From: Fragum whitleyi
Lineage: Eukaryota; Mollusca; Bivalvia; Cardiida; Cardiidae
Length of the DNA: 64,000 nucleotides
Assembly: GCA_948146395.1 (NCBI GenBank)
Contig: OX411543.1
Location: 51,812,017 to 51,876,016, forward strand
Direction: 5' to 3'
A model generated the notes under the pieces. It was not told the origin of the DNA, did no database searches, and saw only the letters and a list, made by a program, of their open reading frames with translations. A program made the position numbers and the translations under genes. Shown here one piece after another: positions 22,910 to 35,426 of the stretch. The stretch's first letter is position 1. Each line of letters opens with the position of its first letter.

Positions 22910-23070
22910 GATTTCATGTCAATGTTATTGATTACAATTACTTGCAGATTCTGTGATTACTGATTACAATATGATTACACAATTTTTCAATGTAATCGTT
23001 TATAATTACTTTTACAATGTAATCATGGTTACACCTGATTACATGTGATTACATTTTATTTCAAATTTAC
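22910..23070. repeat. Degenerate GATTACA/TGTAATC repeats
   Basis: Over ten copies of TGATTACA, ATGTAATC or TAATTACTT in mixed orientation. No border found. Confidence 0.6.
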
Positions 23071-23970
23071 TTGCAAACATCATGTTTTTTTGTTTCTGTA
23101 GTTCTTTCTTTAAGTTGGAATTATATACTTGAAGATATAACAAACTGGAGAAGGATAAACAATACATGATTTATGTATAAATCTTCTCAAAGGTCCGTTG
23201 AAATCTACCTGTATGCTTTATGAAATGAGATATACCCGAAGTTTTAATATCCTCTTACTATTGCCTCCTTTGAAATTCAAATGATACGGAAAAAAAACCC
23301 TTGGGTATTTATGAATAGTTACGTAGCCAGGATGACATTATCACTGTTTCACACCAGGATCACTTTATATGAGCTGTAGTCATCCTTATATGTGTGGAAG
23401 GTGAGCCATTTTAGTGAGTTGTTTACACTAGTCTTTTTTAACCACATCCATGCTTGCATGCTTTTCCCCTAACTTAAAGTCTAAACCCTGGATAGGAAAC
23501 ATCTTAAAATCTGCTGATCTTCATCGTATCTTGATCCTGGTACAGGTAGAACTTTTTTGCAGTAACTTTTTAACCATTTAGACTTCTCCTTTTTAAGGAA
23601 CAGTATCTGAATATTTGATTCCAAAATATTTGAAAAATTACCTTCTATCTATGTTAATATGAACGAATATAATTCGTAGCTGACAGGTAAACTGTACTAG
23701 TAACTGGTTTGTGGAGCAAATGGGCTGCTCAAGCAGCTCTAGTTTATTATTTTAGTGTTGATATTGGCAAAAAATGCGTAGTTTTAATACAAATTGTTAT
23801 TGTGACAAAAACGAGAGGATTTTTGCCTCAATTTTCAGTCATATCTAGATTACAAAATTCTTTTTTCAAAATTGAAGCATGTGTAAATGAGGGGGAGTGT
23901 GAAGCAGGTATTTGGTCTATTTTTTTATCCTGGGTCTGTTTTTTAAAACTATTAGGGCAAACATTGTCGC
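23070..23970. other. Unassigned AT-rich sequence
   Basis: No exon, repeat border or RNA gene seen. Confidence 0.35.
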
Positions 23971-23975
23971 CTCAC

Positions 23976-25631
23976 CAGGGGTAAACACTTACTTCTGAGA
24001 GTAAAGAGTTCATTGGACTCTTAGCACATGGAATCAAGGAGTCAAAGCTAAAAGGAAAAAGTGTGAATTTTTATTTTTTTCGGAGAATATTTTAGAAAAG
24101 GAGAAATTGCTTGTTATAAGGAATTTGTTCTTTTCCACAACATTCTTCCAAATCTTTTCAAAATACTATGAGATGTAAGCAAATGTTTTCTTCAATGACT
24201 TTGTAGTGAAAAGATCTATAATTTTGGCAAATGTTAGAGAGGATACTTCTTTGTGCATTTGCTTTGAGCTCACCTAAGCACGAAGTGCTCAAGGTGAGCT
24301 ATATTGATCGTACAATGTCCGTCGTACTTCAACTGTTGTGCGGTGTCTGTCGTCCGTCATGCGTCGTCCACAATTTCTTTAAACATCTTCTCCTAAACCA
24401 GTGGGCCAATCTTGATGAAACTTGGCAGGGACGTTCCTTGGGTTAAGCTTTACCAAAGTTGTTCAAATAAATGAAATCCACCTTTAACTTTCCCTTTACC
24501 CGAACTAAAAGGGTGAAAATAGGAAAATCTTCAAAAATCTTCTCCTCTGAAACCAGAAGGCAGACAGCTTTAATATTTGGTATGTAATATCATCTTATAG
24601 ACCTCTATCAAGACCCTGGGATCATATTTGGGCTCAACCCCGGCAACCCTTTTTACATAAAATCAAAGAGCGAAAATCTTAAAAAATCTTCTTCTTAAAC
24701 CAGATTGCAGACAGCTTTTAAATTTGGAATGTAGTATCACCCAGTGGGCCTTTACCAAGTTTGTTCATATTAAGACCCTGGGGTCATATTTGGGCTTTGC
24801 CCGGGCACATCCCTTTTTGCACGAAGGGTAAAAAAATGAAAATCTTCAAAAATCTTCTTCTCTGAAATCAGAAGACAGACAGCTTTCATATTTGGTATGT
24901 AGCATCATCTAGTGGACCTCTACCAAGTTTGTTCATATGAAGACCCAAGGATCATATTTGGGCTCCACACGGGCGCAACCCTTTTTACATAGAATCAAAG
25001 AGTGAAAATCTTCTTCTCTTAGACCAGAGGGCACACAGCTTTCATATTTGGTATGTAGCATCATCTAGTGGGCCCCCTCCAAGTATGTTTATAACAAGAC
25101 CCTGGGATCATATTTGGGCTCCACCCGGGCACATCCCTTTTAGCTCATTTGAGCAAGATTGGAAAAGATAGGAAAACCTTCAAAAATCTCTTCTCTGAAA
25201 CCAGAAGGCAGACTGAGACAGTTTTCATATATAGTTTGTAGCATCATATAATGGACCTCTACCAAGTTTGTTCATATCAACCTCCTGGGCTCACATTTGG
25301 GCTCCACCCAGGTGCATCCTGTTTTACATAGAATCAAAGAGCGAAAAGGCATACCTGTCTTGCTCTTGGCTAAAAACATTCCATGGTATTGATCTTAATT
25401 ATGTAGAAATTATCTCCTTTTTGACATCTGTCTATTTAATTAATGTGATGTCCCAGTGGTCAAAGAGACGCAGCTGAGTGATCTAGGACCATCATGGTCC
25501 TCTTGTTTTAAATGTTATATTCTCATTTGACCTTTGGATTCTATTGGACTCCTTACTTGCAAAATAAAAGGAGTCCCAACTTGAAAACAAGGAGTCTCAG
25601 ACTCAAAGACTCCCCTAAGTGTGGAACCATG
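23976..25631 (+). mobile_element. CAGGG TIR element, 5-bp TSD, copy 1 (interrupted)
   Basis: CTCAC flanks at 23971-23975 and 25632-25636; ends CAGGGGTAAACACTTA and CTAAGTGTGGAACCATG. The same element at 35862-36495 shares GAGTC-rich ends, an AATTGCTTGT hairpin and GATAC.TTTCTGTGCA.TTG. This copy is interrupted at 24267-25505 by an AGCTCACC element. Confidence 0.82.
24267..25505 (+). mobile_element. AGCTCACC element 1
   Basis: Head hairpin AGCTCACCTAAGCACGAAGT / GCTCAAGGTGAGCT, TCCGTCGTACTTC..TCCGTCATGCGTCGTCC run, CAACAATTTCTTTAAACATC-like stretch, then about six 120-140-bp units (CAGAAGGCAGACAGCTTT, GTATGTAGCATCATCTAGTG). 3' hairpin AGGACCATCATGGTCCT then CTTG-TTTT. Confidence 0.88.
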
Positions 25632-25698
25632 CTCACTTATTAGTTGCATGTCACAAAACAGACAAAATCCTCGCCGTAATTCGAATAAATGTGTTTTT

Positions 25699-27165
25699 AG
25701 CTCACCTGAGCACAAAGTGCTCAAGTGAGCTATTGTGATCACCTTTTGTCCGGCGTCTGTGCGTCGTCCGTCAACAATTTCTTTAAACAACATCTCCTAA
25801 ACTACTGGGCCAATTTACACCAAATTTTACAGAAATGTTCCCTAGGTGGTCCCCTTCCAAAATTGCTATAAGAATTGAAATTGGGGAAAAACTCTGGTTG
25901 CCATGGCAACCAAAGTTGAATTTTAAGAAAATCTTTAAAATTCTTCTTCTTTAGAACAAGCAGTCCAACAGCCTTGAAATTTGGCATTGATGATCAGCTC
26001 ATAGACCTGAATAAAAATAGCTTTAATCATATCTGTTGGGTCACTTGGGGGGAGGGGGGAGTTCTTTGGGTTTATTTTGTAATCTTTAACCTTCTTCTTC
26101 TACTTGATAAGAAGCCCTACAGCCTTCAAATTTGGCATGAAGGATCAGCTCATAGACCTTAATAAAAATAGCTAAAATCATATCTGTTGGGCCGCCAGGT
26201 GCGGAGCACCAGGGGTGGGGGTAGTACTTATATGAAAATTTTGTAATCTTTAACCTTCTTCTACTGATGAACCAGGAGCCCGACAGATTTGAATATTGGC
26301 ATGGATGATCAGCATATGGACCTTTATGAAAATAGCTAAAATTATGACTGTAGATTCATCAGGTGCGGAGCACCAGGGGGGAGAGTGTAGTACTTTTGTG
26401 AAAATTTTGTAATCTTTAACCTTCTTCTTCTGATGAACCACAAGCCCTACAGACTTTAAAATTGGCATGGAGGATCAGCTGAAAGACCTTAATAAAAGTA
26501 GCTAAAATCATGACTGTAATGCCACCAGGTGCGGAGCACCAGGGGGGGGGGGTAGTACTTTTGTGAAAATTTTGTAACTTTAACCTTAATTTTCTAATGA
26601 ACCAGGAGCCCTACAGACTTCAATATGGATCTAAAATAAAATAGCTAAAATCATGACTGTAGGGTCAACATGTGCTGAGTGTCTTAGGGATGGGGTAGTA
26701 CTTTGGACCATTTTTGAAATCTTTATACTTCTTCTAATGAACCAGGAGTCCTACAGACTTGAAAATTGGTATGGATGATCAGCATATGGACATTAATTGA
26801 ATAAGCTAAAATCATGACTGTAGATTCACCAGGTGCAGAGCATCTTTGGGGAGGGGGGAGTGCTTTGTTGAGAATTTTGAATCCCTACAGCCTTTATATT
26901 TGACATGGATTAATCAACTCATTAAAGAAAACTTTAAATGTCTCAGACTCAGCCTGTATACCTGGCATAGATTAGCTGATCACAGACCTTTCATGAAAAA
27001 AGCTTAAATAAATAATGACCAGGGGAGGAGCAGAGGGGGGGGAGGATTATTTTAAATGTTATCTGATTGAATAAGTGAAAATCTCTTTTTCTGTGGTTGC
27101 ATGGACATACCTAGGTAATGAAGCTTTTTTCTCAGGTGAGCGACCCAGGGCCAACAGTCCTCTTG
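25699..27165 (+). mobile_element. AGCTCACC element 2, different core
   Basis: Head AGCTCACCTGAGCACAAAGT after TTTTT, TCCGGCGTCTGTGCGTCGTC run, then about nine units of a different core (AACCTTCTTCTTCTGATGAA, CCACCAGGTGCGGAGCACCA). 3' part: inverted CAGGTGAGCGACCC and CAGTCCTCTTG-TTTTT. Confidence 0.86.
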
Positions 27166-27315
27166 TTTTTCTTTGAAATAAATTTTGATTATTCCCCATT
27201 TTTGATAAACAAAAACCAGCCAGTTAAAGATCAGCAACACAATGAGAAATTAATATTTTTTATCAAGAAATTTTGTGAAAATCTTCAGTATATTGCATTT
27301 TGCTGTGAAATTTTT

Positions 27316-27490
27316 AGCTCACCCGAGCAGGAAGTGCTCAAGGGAGCTATTGTGATCTATCAATGTCCGTCTGTCTGTCTCAGCGTCAACAATTTCTTTA
27401 AACAACTACTCCTCCTAAACTTTCGAGTCAAAATCAACCAAACTTTTGACCCTCAGAATTTCAGGGTTAAGGAATCAATGACTCCTGAAT
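27316..27490 (+). mobile_element. AGCTCACC element 3, truncated
   Basis: TTTTTAGCTCACCCGAGCAG head hairpin, GTCCGTCTGTCTGTCTCAGC run and CAACAATTTCTTTAAACAAC; then unrelated sequence. Confidence 0.75.
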
Positions 27491-27597
27491 TTCAATTGCT
27501 AGCATGAGCTCAGATGGGGTTTATTTGTGAACCACATGTCATCAGTGGGTAAACAAAACCTCTTGACTACACCTTGATGGGAAAAATCTACCCTCCT

Positions 27598-27840
27598 GGG
27601 GCCCGTTTTACTAAACATCTTACGATCATTTTTTGCGTAAGTCAAAAATTAAAGTTGCTTCTATTGAAGTATTTAAATATGGAATTCTGCAATGCAATAT
27701 CTCATTAGAATCGTCTTCTAGAGACGATTCCAATGAGATATTGCAAGACAGAATCTAACGATGAATGAAAACAACATGTACGATTTGAGATTTTGACTTA
27801 CGATTAATTTTTTCGTAAGAAGTTTAGTAAAACGAGCCCC
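27598..27840 (-). mobile_element. GGGGCCCGTTTTACTAAAC MITE, copy 2 (inverted)
   Basis: GGGGCCCGTTTTACTAAACA at the left, GTTTAGTAAAACGAGCCCC at the right, with a TCTTCTAGAGACGATTCCAA palindrome inside. Flanks CTGG...CTGG suggest a 2-3-bp duplication (TG). Confidence 0.85.
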
Positions 27841-27937
27841 TGGAGTCCAATTGTTAATTTCAAAGCAATGGACCAATGATAAAAAAGTAGATCTTGGATT
27901 CAAAGGCAAAATACTTGGTAAAAAAAAATTGGTCAGT

Positions 27938-28324
27938 GAAAAACTATGCCATTATTATCCCCCCTTGAAGAAGAGGGGGTACATTTCTTTGCACTTGTTG
28001 GTTGGGCAACAATTGCTTGGTCAACAGTCCGCAGAAAAACTATGCCATTATTACCCCCCCTTGAAGAAGAGGGGGTACATTTCTTTGCACTTGTTGGTTG
28101 GGCAACAATTGCTTGGTCAACAGTCCGCAGACCTTTTTTGTTCAGAGCATTTCTCGAAAAGTATGCAAGCTAGAATCATGAAACTTCACATTGAGGAGAA
28201 GTGCAGTTCACAACCATAGCTTTGCCTATCATGTTTTGTGAGTTATTGCCCTTTGTTGATTTACAAAGAATAAGCTATTGACCTGCTTTTATGGGGGGCA
28301 TAATTGTTTTACAAACATCTCTTG
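27938..28324 (+). mobile_element. TCCCCCCTTGAAGAAGAGGGGG element with 96-bp duplication
   Basis: Head hairpin CCCCCTTGAAGAAGAGGGGG with GTTGGGCAACAATTGCTTGG occurs twice, 27938-28033 and 28034-28129, almost identical. Then CACATTGAGGAGAAGTGCAG, inverted GGGGGGCATAAT, hairpin TGTTTTACAAACA, CTCTTG-T. Confidence 0.82.
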
Positions 28325-28579
28325 TATTTGTAGGCATTGAAATAATTTTGCTCTAATCCCCTAGAATTGCTCATTTGAAAAAAAAATGCTCACAAAAATA
28401 GGACCTACCTTTTAGGCATTTTCTCCATAAAATTCCAAAGGTCTAGCTCAAAATCTAGGGACCATGAATGACTGGGCCCCTGCTATTATTTTTCCCTGCC
28501 AAGGAATTCTGCAATCCATACAATTAAGGTATTCATTTATTCAGTATCCATTTCTTTTCCAGCCAAGATTCTAACTCTG

Positions 28580-28609
28580 CTTTGTTCCTTACATTTGTAA
28601 GGAACAAAG
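28580..28609. repeat. 30-bp perfect palindrome
   Basis: CTTTGTTCCTTACA - TT - TGTAAGGAACAAAG. Confidence 0.8.
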
Positions 28610-29230
28610 TTAAGTAAGAAACTCTAGCTTGCAAGGATTGAGAGGATATTGATTGAGTGGTCATTGAATAACAAATTTATAGACGAATCATCTACAAACT
28701 GATAAGATGGAAGCTGCACTGACTTTTAACAGACCAGTACAATAAATATGGTATTGAATGAGAACAAATTTTATATTCTATTTATTATGACCAAAATTTT
28801 TGTGAAAATCGAGAAAATTACAATATTTATTGATTAAAGTTATTTGGTGCAAAATATAGGCTGTTTGCAAAATGACGTCAGCAAACCCATCATTTTCCCA
28901 TTTTCCCAACAGAGGTATTACTTTTCTATCCGTTTTAAGTTCATTTGCATGGTCAGTCAACTAGTGTAATAACACTTGTGTAATAATCAAAAATATTAAT
29001 CGGGGTTATTTCACTCCCGCGATGTAGATCATATTTCAAACAAGAATACATCCCCAACCTATACACCTTTTCCTTGCTCTTTCTGTAAGTTTCTACTTAT
29101 ATCTCATAACTTTACAAGTATCTGTGTGATAACAGTCCATATGTTATTTTTAATGATATCACATGGATATTTTTAGAACGATGACAAAATGCAGTTATTT
29201 ATATATATAATGTGTAATTAGTGTTTTGTG

Positions 29231-29308
<78 letters not shown>

Positions 29309-31990
29309 GGTCCATGATTACCCAGAGGTAATGAAGAATTAATTGACTCTTAAATAAAATGATTTCAATAAAGGTAAATTTATAGAGTAAAGGTGTTTTA
29401 TTTGTTTTTTGCATGATGAATCTAACTGTTGCGCAATTCAATTGGTTTGGTTGATTGCTTATTGGAAAGTTAAAAATTTTCTCATTAAACAAGGCTGGTA
29501 GGAAAGTCTAAAATAACTATAATTCATGTTTATAGGCAGTTACAGCTGTTTTGCAATAAGCCATTGATATTTGCACTCATTCAGCGATAGGCTTTCACTA
29601 AAGACCAAGGCCCTTGATTATTTCACCTTTGAACTTGACCTTTGACTAACTCAATTTTTTTTTTCTAAAATTTACACCAAAAGCTTTCACCTTGTTTATA
29701 TTTTTTTATCCAATCACTATTATTGGCCTTCACACATGATCAAGTCACTCAACTTTATCTTGACCTTTGACCCAGATAAAAAATAACAAGAAACTTTAAC
29801 CTTACTTTTTGCTGATTGTTTATATCTATAGAGACATCATACTTCATGTACACATTCATCAGTCAGTAGACTTTGACCTAGGATCAAGACTCTGAAAAAA
29901 TCACCTCAACCATGACCTGTAACAGACTTTGAAAGCTCAAACAAAAAGTCTCTGATTTTATGGGTTGTGACCAAAATCCCTGGCCTTATGACCTTGTCCT
30001 ACTTAAGAAATGAAACTAGAAATTTCAACCTTCCCTATATTTTCTGTAGTCTTTTACCAGGGGCGTAGCTACCGGTACAGAAGTACGCAGCTGAATCCAC
30101 ATTATTTTTGACAATTTTTTTTTTTTTGGTAAAAAAACGAAAGTAAAGCTATCCATCTCCATTTTTATGCTGAAATAAATGGATTTTCGTTGGTCAAGAA
30201 AGCTCTTCGGAGGCCCCAAAACACAACAAATTTCAACATTTATTTCGAAATTTTGAGGGGGGGGGGGGGGGAATGGCCCCTGACCCCTAGATTATTTTGA
30301 ATCCACATTCTTTATAGGCTAGATATGCACCTGGCTTTTACCCAGGAATATCATACTTTATATGTTATCAGCTTGTGTAGGTTTCTTCTGTGGTCATTAT
30401 CACAGGGTATAACGTGCCACGCCGACACCAGAAGGTTCATGGACAACTGATCGATTTTTTCGATACGGAACTAACGGTGGGGACAAGTTTTTGACTGATT
30501 TGTAAACCAAAATAATCATTTTCATTTCAAATTTTAGTATCACTGTTGAGATAAATGGTTCTTCTTTTAGGAAATAAAAGGGGAGGGTAACAACTAAGCA
30601 AAATGGGCGAGTTCTAGCCCTAGGAGTGAGTGACTTTGCTCGATTTTTAGGTTTGTCATTAAATTTTTGTCAAACAACCTGACTATTCTTCATTGTTTGT
30701 GTTTGTCTAAGAGCATTTATGTATCCTTTACACACATTCCAAATTTCTCGTCAAAAAATCCACATTAAGCGAAGATATTTGTACTTTTATTGGCCTGGGT
30801 AGCGAAAAATATGATAACTAATTTTTTGTATGCAATTTCTCTTTCCAGTAATGCTCTTCATCATTTTAAGTAGATTTGGCTACTAATTTACTTAGAATTG
30901 TGCAATGAGATTTTATGTCAGGAAATAGTAGTATTTATTGAAAATCAATTTATATGAAATATTGGAAAATATAATTGCCGCTAGGGCTTCAAATTTTAGT
31001 ATCTCGATCAACATCATTTATAAGGTTGTACCATGTCATGGACAAACACATTTTTCTTTACTTGTGCTAGAATTAATGTTCACATCAAATTGGAACAAGA
31101 CTGGTCATAAATTTTGTTGTTTTTTTAAAACAACATATTCCCTGAAAAAATTTGTAAAATGAAATTTTCCTAGGGTTGATGTTTCTTTTGTAGTTCAGTA
31201 TATTTTCAAAATGAATACTAATTCACAATGAGAGCATCCAGTGCTTTTAGCACTTTTAATGTAATTTTGAAAAAAGAAATTGTTTAGAATGAAAAGGGTA
31301 ACTATCTGTTAGACTTAAAAATGATTGATTTTTCCAAGTTTGCAAGATTTAAGGAGTGCTCAATGGCCTAAGCTAAAGGATTGAATTACTCATAAATAAG
31401 TTTTTCAAAAATATTTTTTTTGATATATCAAAAGGTAACCATAATATATTTAAGACTGACCAAAATTGAAGATGATAGACGAAACTTGAAGGTAACTATT
31501 GGATTGCTAAAATGTACCTTAAATAATTACAACAGATTTTGAGAGATGTACAAATTGTTTTGCTACAAACTGTGTTTTGCTAATCTACATTATTCAAGGG
31601 CGTAGCTCTGATTTCACAAAATAATAAAATGCAAGTAAATAAATCCACTTTCGAAAAATGCAATTGATGATTAATCATAACATCGTAACTACAGCTTATT
31701 TTATTTGTTTTGATTATTCTACAACGTTCAGATCATGATAAGGGAGCAGACGGTGGGGGCATTCATCTTTTGTCACAGTCCACAGATTGCCTTGATCCCT
31801 TTTTATTTGGTTGTCACCTTCTGAGTGTGTAAAAATTTCAATGTCCTAGATAAGCCTGTTATTTATTATTGGAAAAAAAATCTGCAATGCAAAAAATTGT
31901 AGGATTGTGTTAAATAGATGGCATAATATAGAAAATGACCTTTTTTATATGTCTCTTCTCATCATTATATATAAAATCTATCATTTTTCT
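28610..31990. other. Upstream of PHM: unassigned sequence with simple repeats
   Basis: Holds an A-run plus (AT)n (29232-29307), a foldback half copy (29533-29568, TATAGGCAGTTACAGCTG), a 15-G run (30257-30271), and two remnants of CTTTGACC/TTGACC-rich repeat (29620-30000). The PHM promoter may lie here or further upstream; no core promoter could be identified. Confidence 0.45.
29232..29307. repeat. A-run and (AT)n microsatellite
   Basis: About 19 A followed by about 28 AT dinucleotides. Confidence 0.95.
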
Positions 31991-31997
31991 TTTACAG

Positions 31998-32224
31998 ACT
32001 ATTGGTTGTAGCCTGGCAATACATCACAAAGTAGATAAACCCTGGAGCAAAAACAGTATGTGCAGTATGGAGCTAGTAGTGAGAAACATGTAAAGAAATT
32101 AAGCGTAACAAGATTGAAATCATTGTAAACTTTGATCATTGAAGTATCATCTTTCACCAGCCAGACAGAAACAGACTCCAGATCTAGTCTACGTGGAATT
32201 ATCAAAGGAAATTCAGGAAAAATA
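31998..32224 (+). other. PHM: Probable 5' UTR exon portion of PHM gene
   Basis: A pyrimidine-rich tract and CAG at 31985-31997 look like a splice acceptor, followed by non-coding sequence up to the ATG at 32225. An in-frame TAA at 32126-32128 closes the frame upstream, so 32225 is the first in-frame ATG. This suggests at least one upstream non-coding exon. The acceptor is inferred from consensus only. Confidence 0.4.
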
Positions 32225-32392
32225 ATGTGCTGTTTAAATTTTCACGAAAAGAATGTGGCTATATTACTTTGCATTCTACTGAGTTGCCTTTTAAAGGTGA
32301 ACTGTTCTGCAAATTGTGCTATCAATAAGACAGGATTACCAGATGATACTTGTGCCTTTGATTTGCGGATGAGAGGAGCCCAGCCTAAACGG
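32225..32392 (+). CDS. PHM: PHM coding exon 1: signal peptide and first core strand
   Basis: 56 codons from ATG 32225. Residues about 11-27 form a hydrophobic segment (AILLCILLSCLL) followed by KVNCSA, a typical secretory signal peptide and cleavage region. An NKT glycosylation sequon lies near residue 34. CAFDLRMRGAQPKR at the end matches the first strand of the PHM core (FALDIRMPGVTPK in vertebrates). The exon ends at CGG|GTGAGT, phase 0. The ATG was chosen as the first in-frame Met after an upstream stop and because it places the signal peptide correctly. Confidence 0.9.
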
Positions 32393-32462
32393 GTGAGTTA
32401 CAGTACTGCAGAAATTCAGAGCTTCAGCAAATATGGTTTGACACTAACTACTTTTTGCCACC

Positions 32463-32815
32463 AGCCTTAGGGACCTGTTAGCCCTAAATATTAAAAGTCC
32501 TGCCAGATAACAACAGGTCCTGCATAAAAAACCATGTATGAATTTTAGCAATTTAAGAGATCAATTGTAATGAAATCATTTTTGAAAAAGTAGAAATTAC
32601 CTTTCAAAAGCAATTTCTTCTTTTTCTACAATGTGGTCCATTTGGAAATGCAACTTTAGAGATGATATTTTTCAAAACTGGACAGATTTGAAATACTAAG
32701 TACTGCCATTAACTACAGGCCTGAAGGACCTGCAGCATGGTAACATCTACCAGTCTGCCCTAAAATCCACAGGTCTTGGGCCCAAGGACTGGTGCAAGTG
32801 TTGATCCCTGACTAA
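32463..32815. repeat. Diverged TIR-like element in PHM intron 1
   Basis: Contains GGGACCTGTTAGCCC near the left, CAGGTCTTGGGCCCAAGGAC near the right, and the GCAATTTCTTCTTTTTCTAC hairpin arm shared with other elements. Borders not secure. Confidence 0.4.
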
Positions 32816-33144
32816 AACAAGCCATGTTAATTTTGATCCCTGAATACTGAATAAAATTCTTTGCAAAGTTGCCCAAAATCAAAGTGCTGAAATTTGTAAA
32901 TCTTTCTCATCTATAAAAAAGATAATCAGGTGGTTAAGACTAAGAACAGACTGTACTACCAATAAACATACCCTTAATTAAGGTACTATATCCTGAATAA
33001 GACTGTGTCTGATATTTCCTGCAATTTCACATATGTGAGACAGAAACATTCAGCAGCCTAAACTGTGAGTAAGGCTGTGAAATAAGAAGAAGGAAGATTT
33101 TCTCAGATGGTTTGAGTAGTGGTTGAAACCTTATCTGTCTGTAA

Positions 33145-33420
33145 AATACATACCGTATTTATCCTAACAAATGCTACCAGGAGCCATACATAACATGGGC
33201 AGGGAGCTTATTTAGTATGCATTTTCTGATTTGAAAAAATCAATAGAATTGATGTCTTTTAAACCATTTTCTCTTTAATTTGCAATCAATTTCCTCTAAA
33301 CAATCATATAAATGAGAAGTCTCAAAAAGTTCTTAAAATTTAGGCATTTCAAGGGGGTTTTCTTAAAAAAAAAGATGTAGGGGTGCTACTATTAGGGAAG
33401 GCGCTATTATTAGGAGATAG
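33145..33420 (+). repeat. Dispersed repeat pair member 1
   Basis: TATTTATCCTAACAAATGCT ... GGGAGCTTATTTAGTATGCA ... GGGTGCTACTATTAGGGA. Matches 39015-39298. Ends are weakly inverted, so probably an old MITE. Confidence 0.65.
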
Positions 33421-33754
33421 TGAAGAAGCTGGTCATATCATGCAGATGCACAGACTGGCCAGAGTCTCTTCGTTGCTGCGGTGGTATTTGAAATTGTTGG
33501 AAATATCCCACACAGGCTCAAACTATTATCAACCCTAGTATTTATACCCATATCAAATGAAAGGGTCAAACCATGATTGTCAGTGTAATACAGTTTAAAG
33601 AGATAATTATGAAGATGTTATTATATGTTACTAGGTAGCCTATAAGTTTATTAGTTTATATTGAATAACAATTACCAGTCTATCTTACTATTATAAGCAA
33701 TTAACATTTCATCCACTGATTTACAACCATGATGAACGCAATACAATGCTTAAT

Positions 33755-34115
33755 CAGGGGTTAGGAATTCCCATGCCTGACTTGACCTCCGACAAGGGAT
33801 TTTCTACTTGTTGGCAAGTACATTTTTTCTAGGCCACTTGTCCATGGACAAGTAAATACCAGAGCAAATCTTGATACAGTACTAAAATGATCTTGGAGAA
33901 AAGTCATCCTTTTGTTTGTATCAAAGGGAAGAAAACATTGTCATTAATGAAGAAAATATTGGGTTACAGCATTTTCTTCATTAAAAACAATATTTTCTCA
34001 ATATTCATCTATCTACTTTTTTGTGAACAAGTTTATTTTGATCCTGGACAAGTAATAAATCAGCTTATTATTTGTCCAGGGACAAGTGGAGAAACTCTGT
34101 ATTTCCACACCCCTG
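33755..34115 (+). mobile_element. CAGGGGT TIR element, 7-bp TSD GCTTAAT
   Basis: GCTTAAT flanks both sides (33748-33754, 34116-34122). Ends CAGGGGTTAGGAATTCCC and GTATTTCCACACCCCTG. Interior repeats GGACAAGTA / ACTTGTCC motifs. Homologous to 39383-39738. Confidence 0.88.
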
Positions 34116-34335
34116 GCTTAATTACAACTTTATAAATGGACAAATAAGATGCATACATAAATGAAACAAAATATTGTTATATAAAGTACTATTGCATCTT
34201 CTAGTTGATAACAACAAAGACAAATTGTTATTGATATTAAAAGGATTCTGCTGTTTTTAATTAGCTATTAATGCATATTGAGATGTATGTAATATTGAAA
34301 TATATACAATGTTATTTCATAGAAAATAACTTAAG

Positions 34336-34680
34336 TAGGGTGGTGCGCTGGTTTAGTGGTAAGAACCTTGGACTAGAAATCTTAACCCTTGTCATGCTGA
34401 ATAAATTTTGGCTTAAAATTTTCATAAAAATCAAAGGCCAAAAAGCACTTAAAGTTCCAACAGTAGGTCAATTTTTATTTGTAATTTCAATTTGACAATT
34501 TCTGGTTTGAAAGTGAGAAACAAGTGGTGTAGACTAAGAACAGACTGCACATATGTGCAGGCTGATGTTTGTCTATAGCTCCTGCCAAAGCAGGAATATT
34601 CCGGGTTCAGCATGGCAAGGGTTAATATCTATTGTTCAAATCCAGAACACAGAGGGATTTTCAAGGACACCCTGCAATAC
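34336..34680 (+). mobile_element. tRNA-like SINE head split by a MITE
   Basis: Left part 34336-34381 reads GGTGCGCTGGTTTAGTGGTA then CTTGGACTAGAAATCTT; right part from 34622 reads ATTGTTCAAATCC (B-box-like). Together they form an A-box/B-box tRNA-like head interrupted in the anticodon region by piggyBac-like MITE B. Confidence 0.6.
34386..34621 (+). mobile_element. piggyBac-like MITE B, copy 1
   Basis: TTAA at 34382-34385 and 34622-34625; termini CCCTTGTCATGCTGAA and TTCAGCATGGCAAGGG (16-bp TIR, two mismatches or fewer). 236 bp. Same element as 53349-53587. Confidence 0.92.
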
Positions 34681-34967
34681 TAGAAGTGAACTAGTGAGGA
34701 CCTGGAGTTAGCTTGGCCTGTATTGGTGCTGAACATTAAGCACATAAAATAACCAGGGACATTTTTGGCTAATAATTTTAGCTTGATCCATTTGTGTCCC
34801 TTTATTAGTCATCAAATAAATGAGGTGAATGTTGATAAAATATATTTTTCAACAAAAAATAAATCCACATTCAGGTTACCTGTTCAATAGAAAACATTGA
34901 AATAAAGATAGTCTATCTACCGGTAGTCATATGTGGTTTCTTCTCTCCTCATGAATTTGTTCCAAGG

Positions 34968-35335
34968 GCTTGCGTTAGCTTGTCAAATTCAGGAGTCATT
35001 GACCCTTTGACTGTCAATTTCAAGGGGTCAAAACTGTTGTTGAAGGGATCAAAACAATAAATTGACTGGATGATATGTAAATATTTCTTGGTTATGCTGA
35101 TTCTTAAATTGTTTCTTTCATACCTTTATATGAGATTCATCTTTCCTATGAATGTTTTATAAAACTATGAAGAAGACTACTTATTCTAATCTTTTTATAA
35201 TTTGCAGTAACAATTATCAAGATGCAACGCTAAAAAATCAAGGGGTCAAACTGTCCCCTTCGACAGATATTTAAGGGGTTAACATAAGATATTTTCAGTC
35301 TTTCCAGGGTCAAACACGAGTCCTGGTTCCCTGCA
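34968..35335. repeat. Dispersed repeat with GGGGTCAAA motifs
   Basis: TTCAGGAGTCATTGACCCTT near the left, GGTCAAACACGAGTCCTGG near the right. A homologous copy is at about 44663-45028. Confidence 0.55.
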
Positions 35336-35426
35336 TCCTATATTTTGATATACATGTAGTTGGATAGCAGGATTATTTCTGAAAGGATGAATCAATTAAT
35401 CCAATATGATATTGACAATATTGCAG

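Noticed and set aside
27851..28219. Two overlapping open frames with an internal repeat
   Set aside because: The repeat is the 96-bp DNA duplication of an element head; open frames in two registers show it is not coding.
29199..29492. 97-codon open frame rich in Ile-Tyr
   Set aside because: Translation of the (AT)n microsatellite.
32132..32224. Upstream extension of PHM exon 1
   Set aside because: The longer frame begins at TTG, not ATG; the first ATG at 32225 places the signal peptide at the N-terminus.
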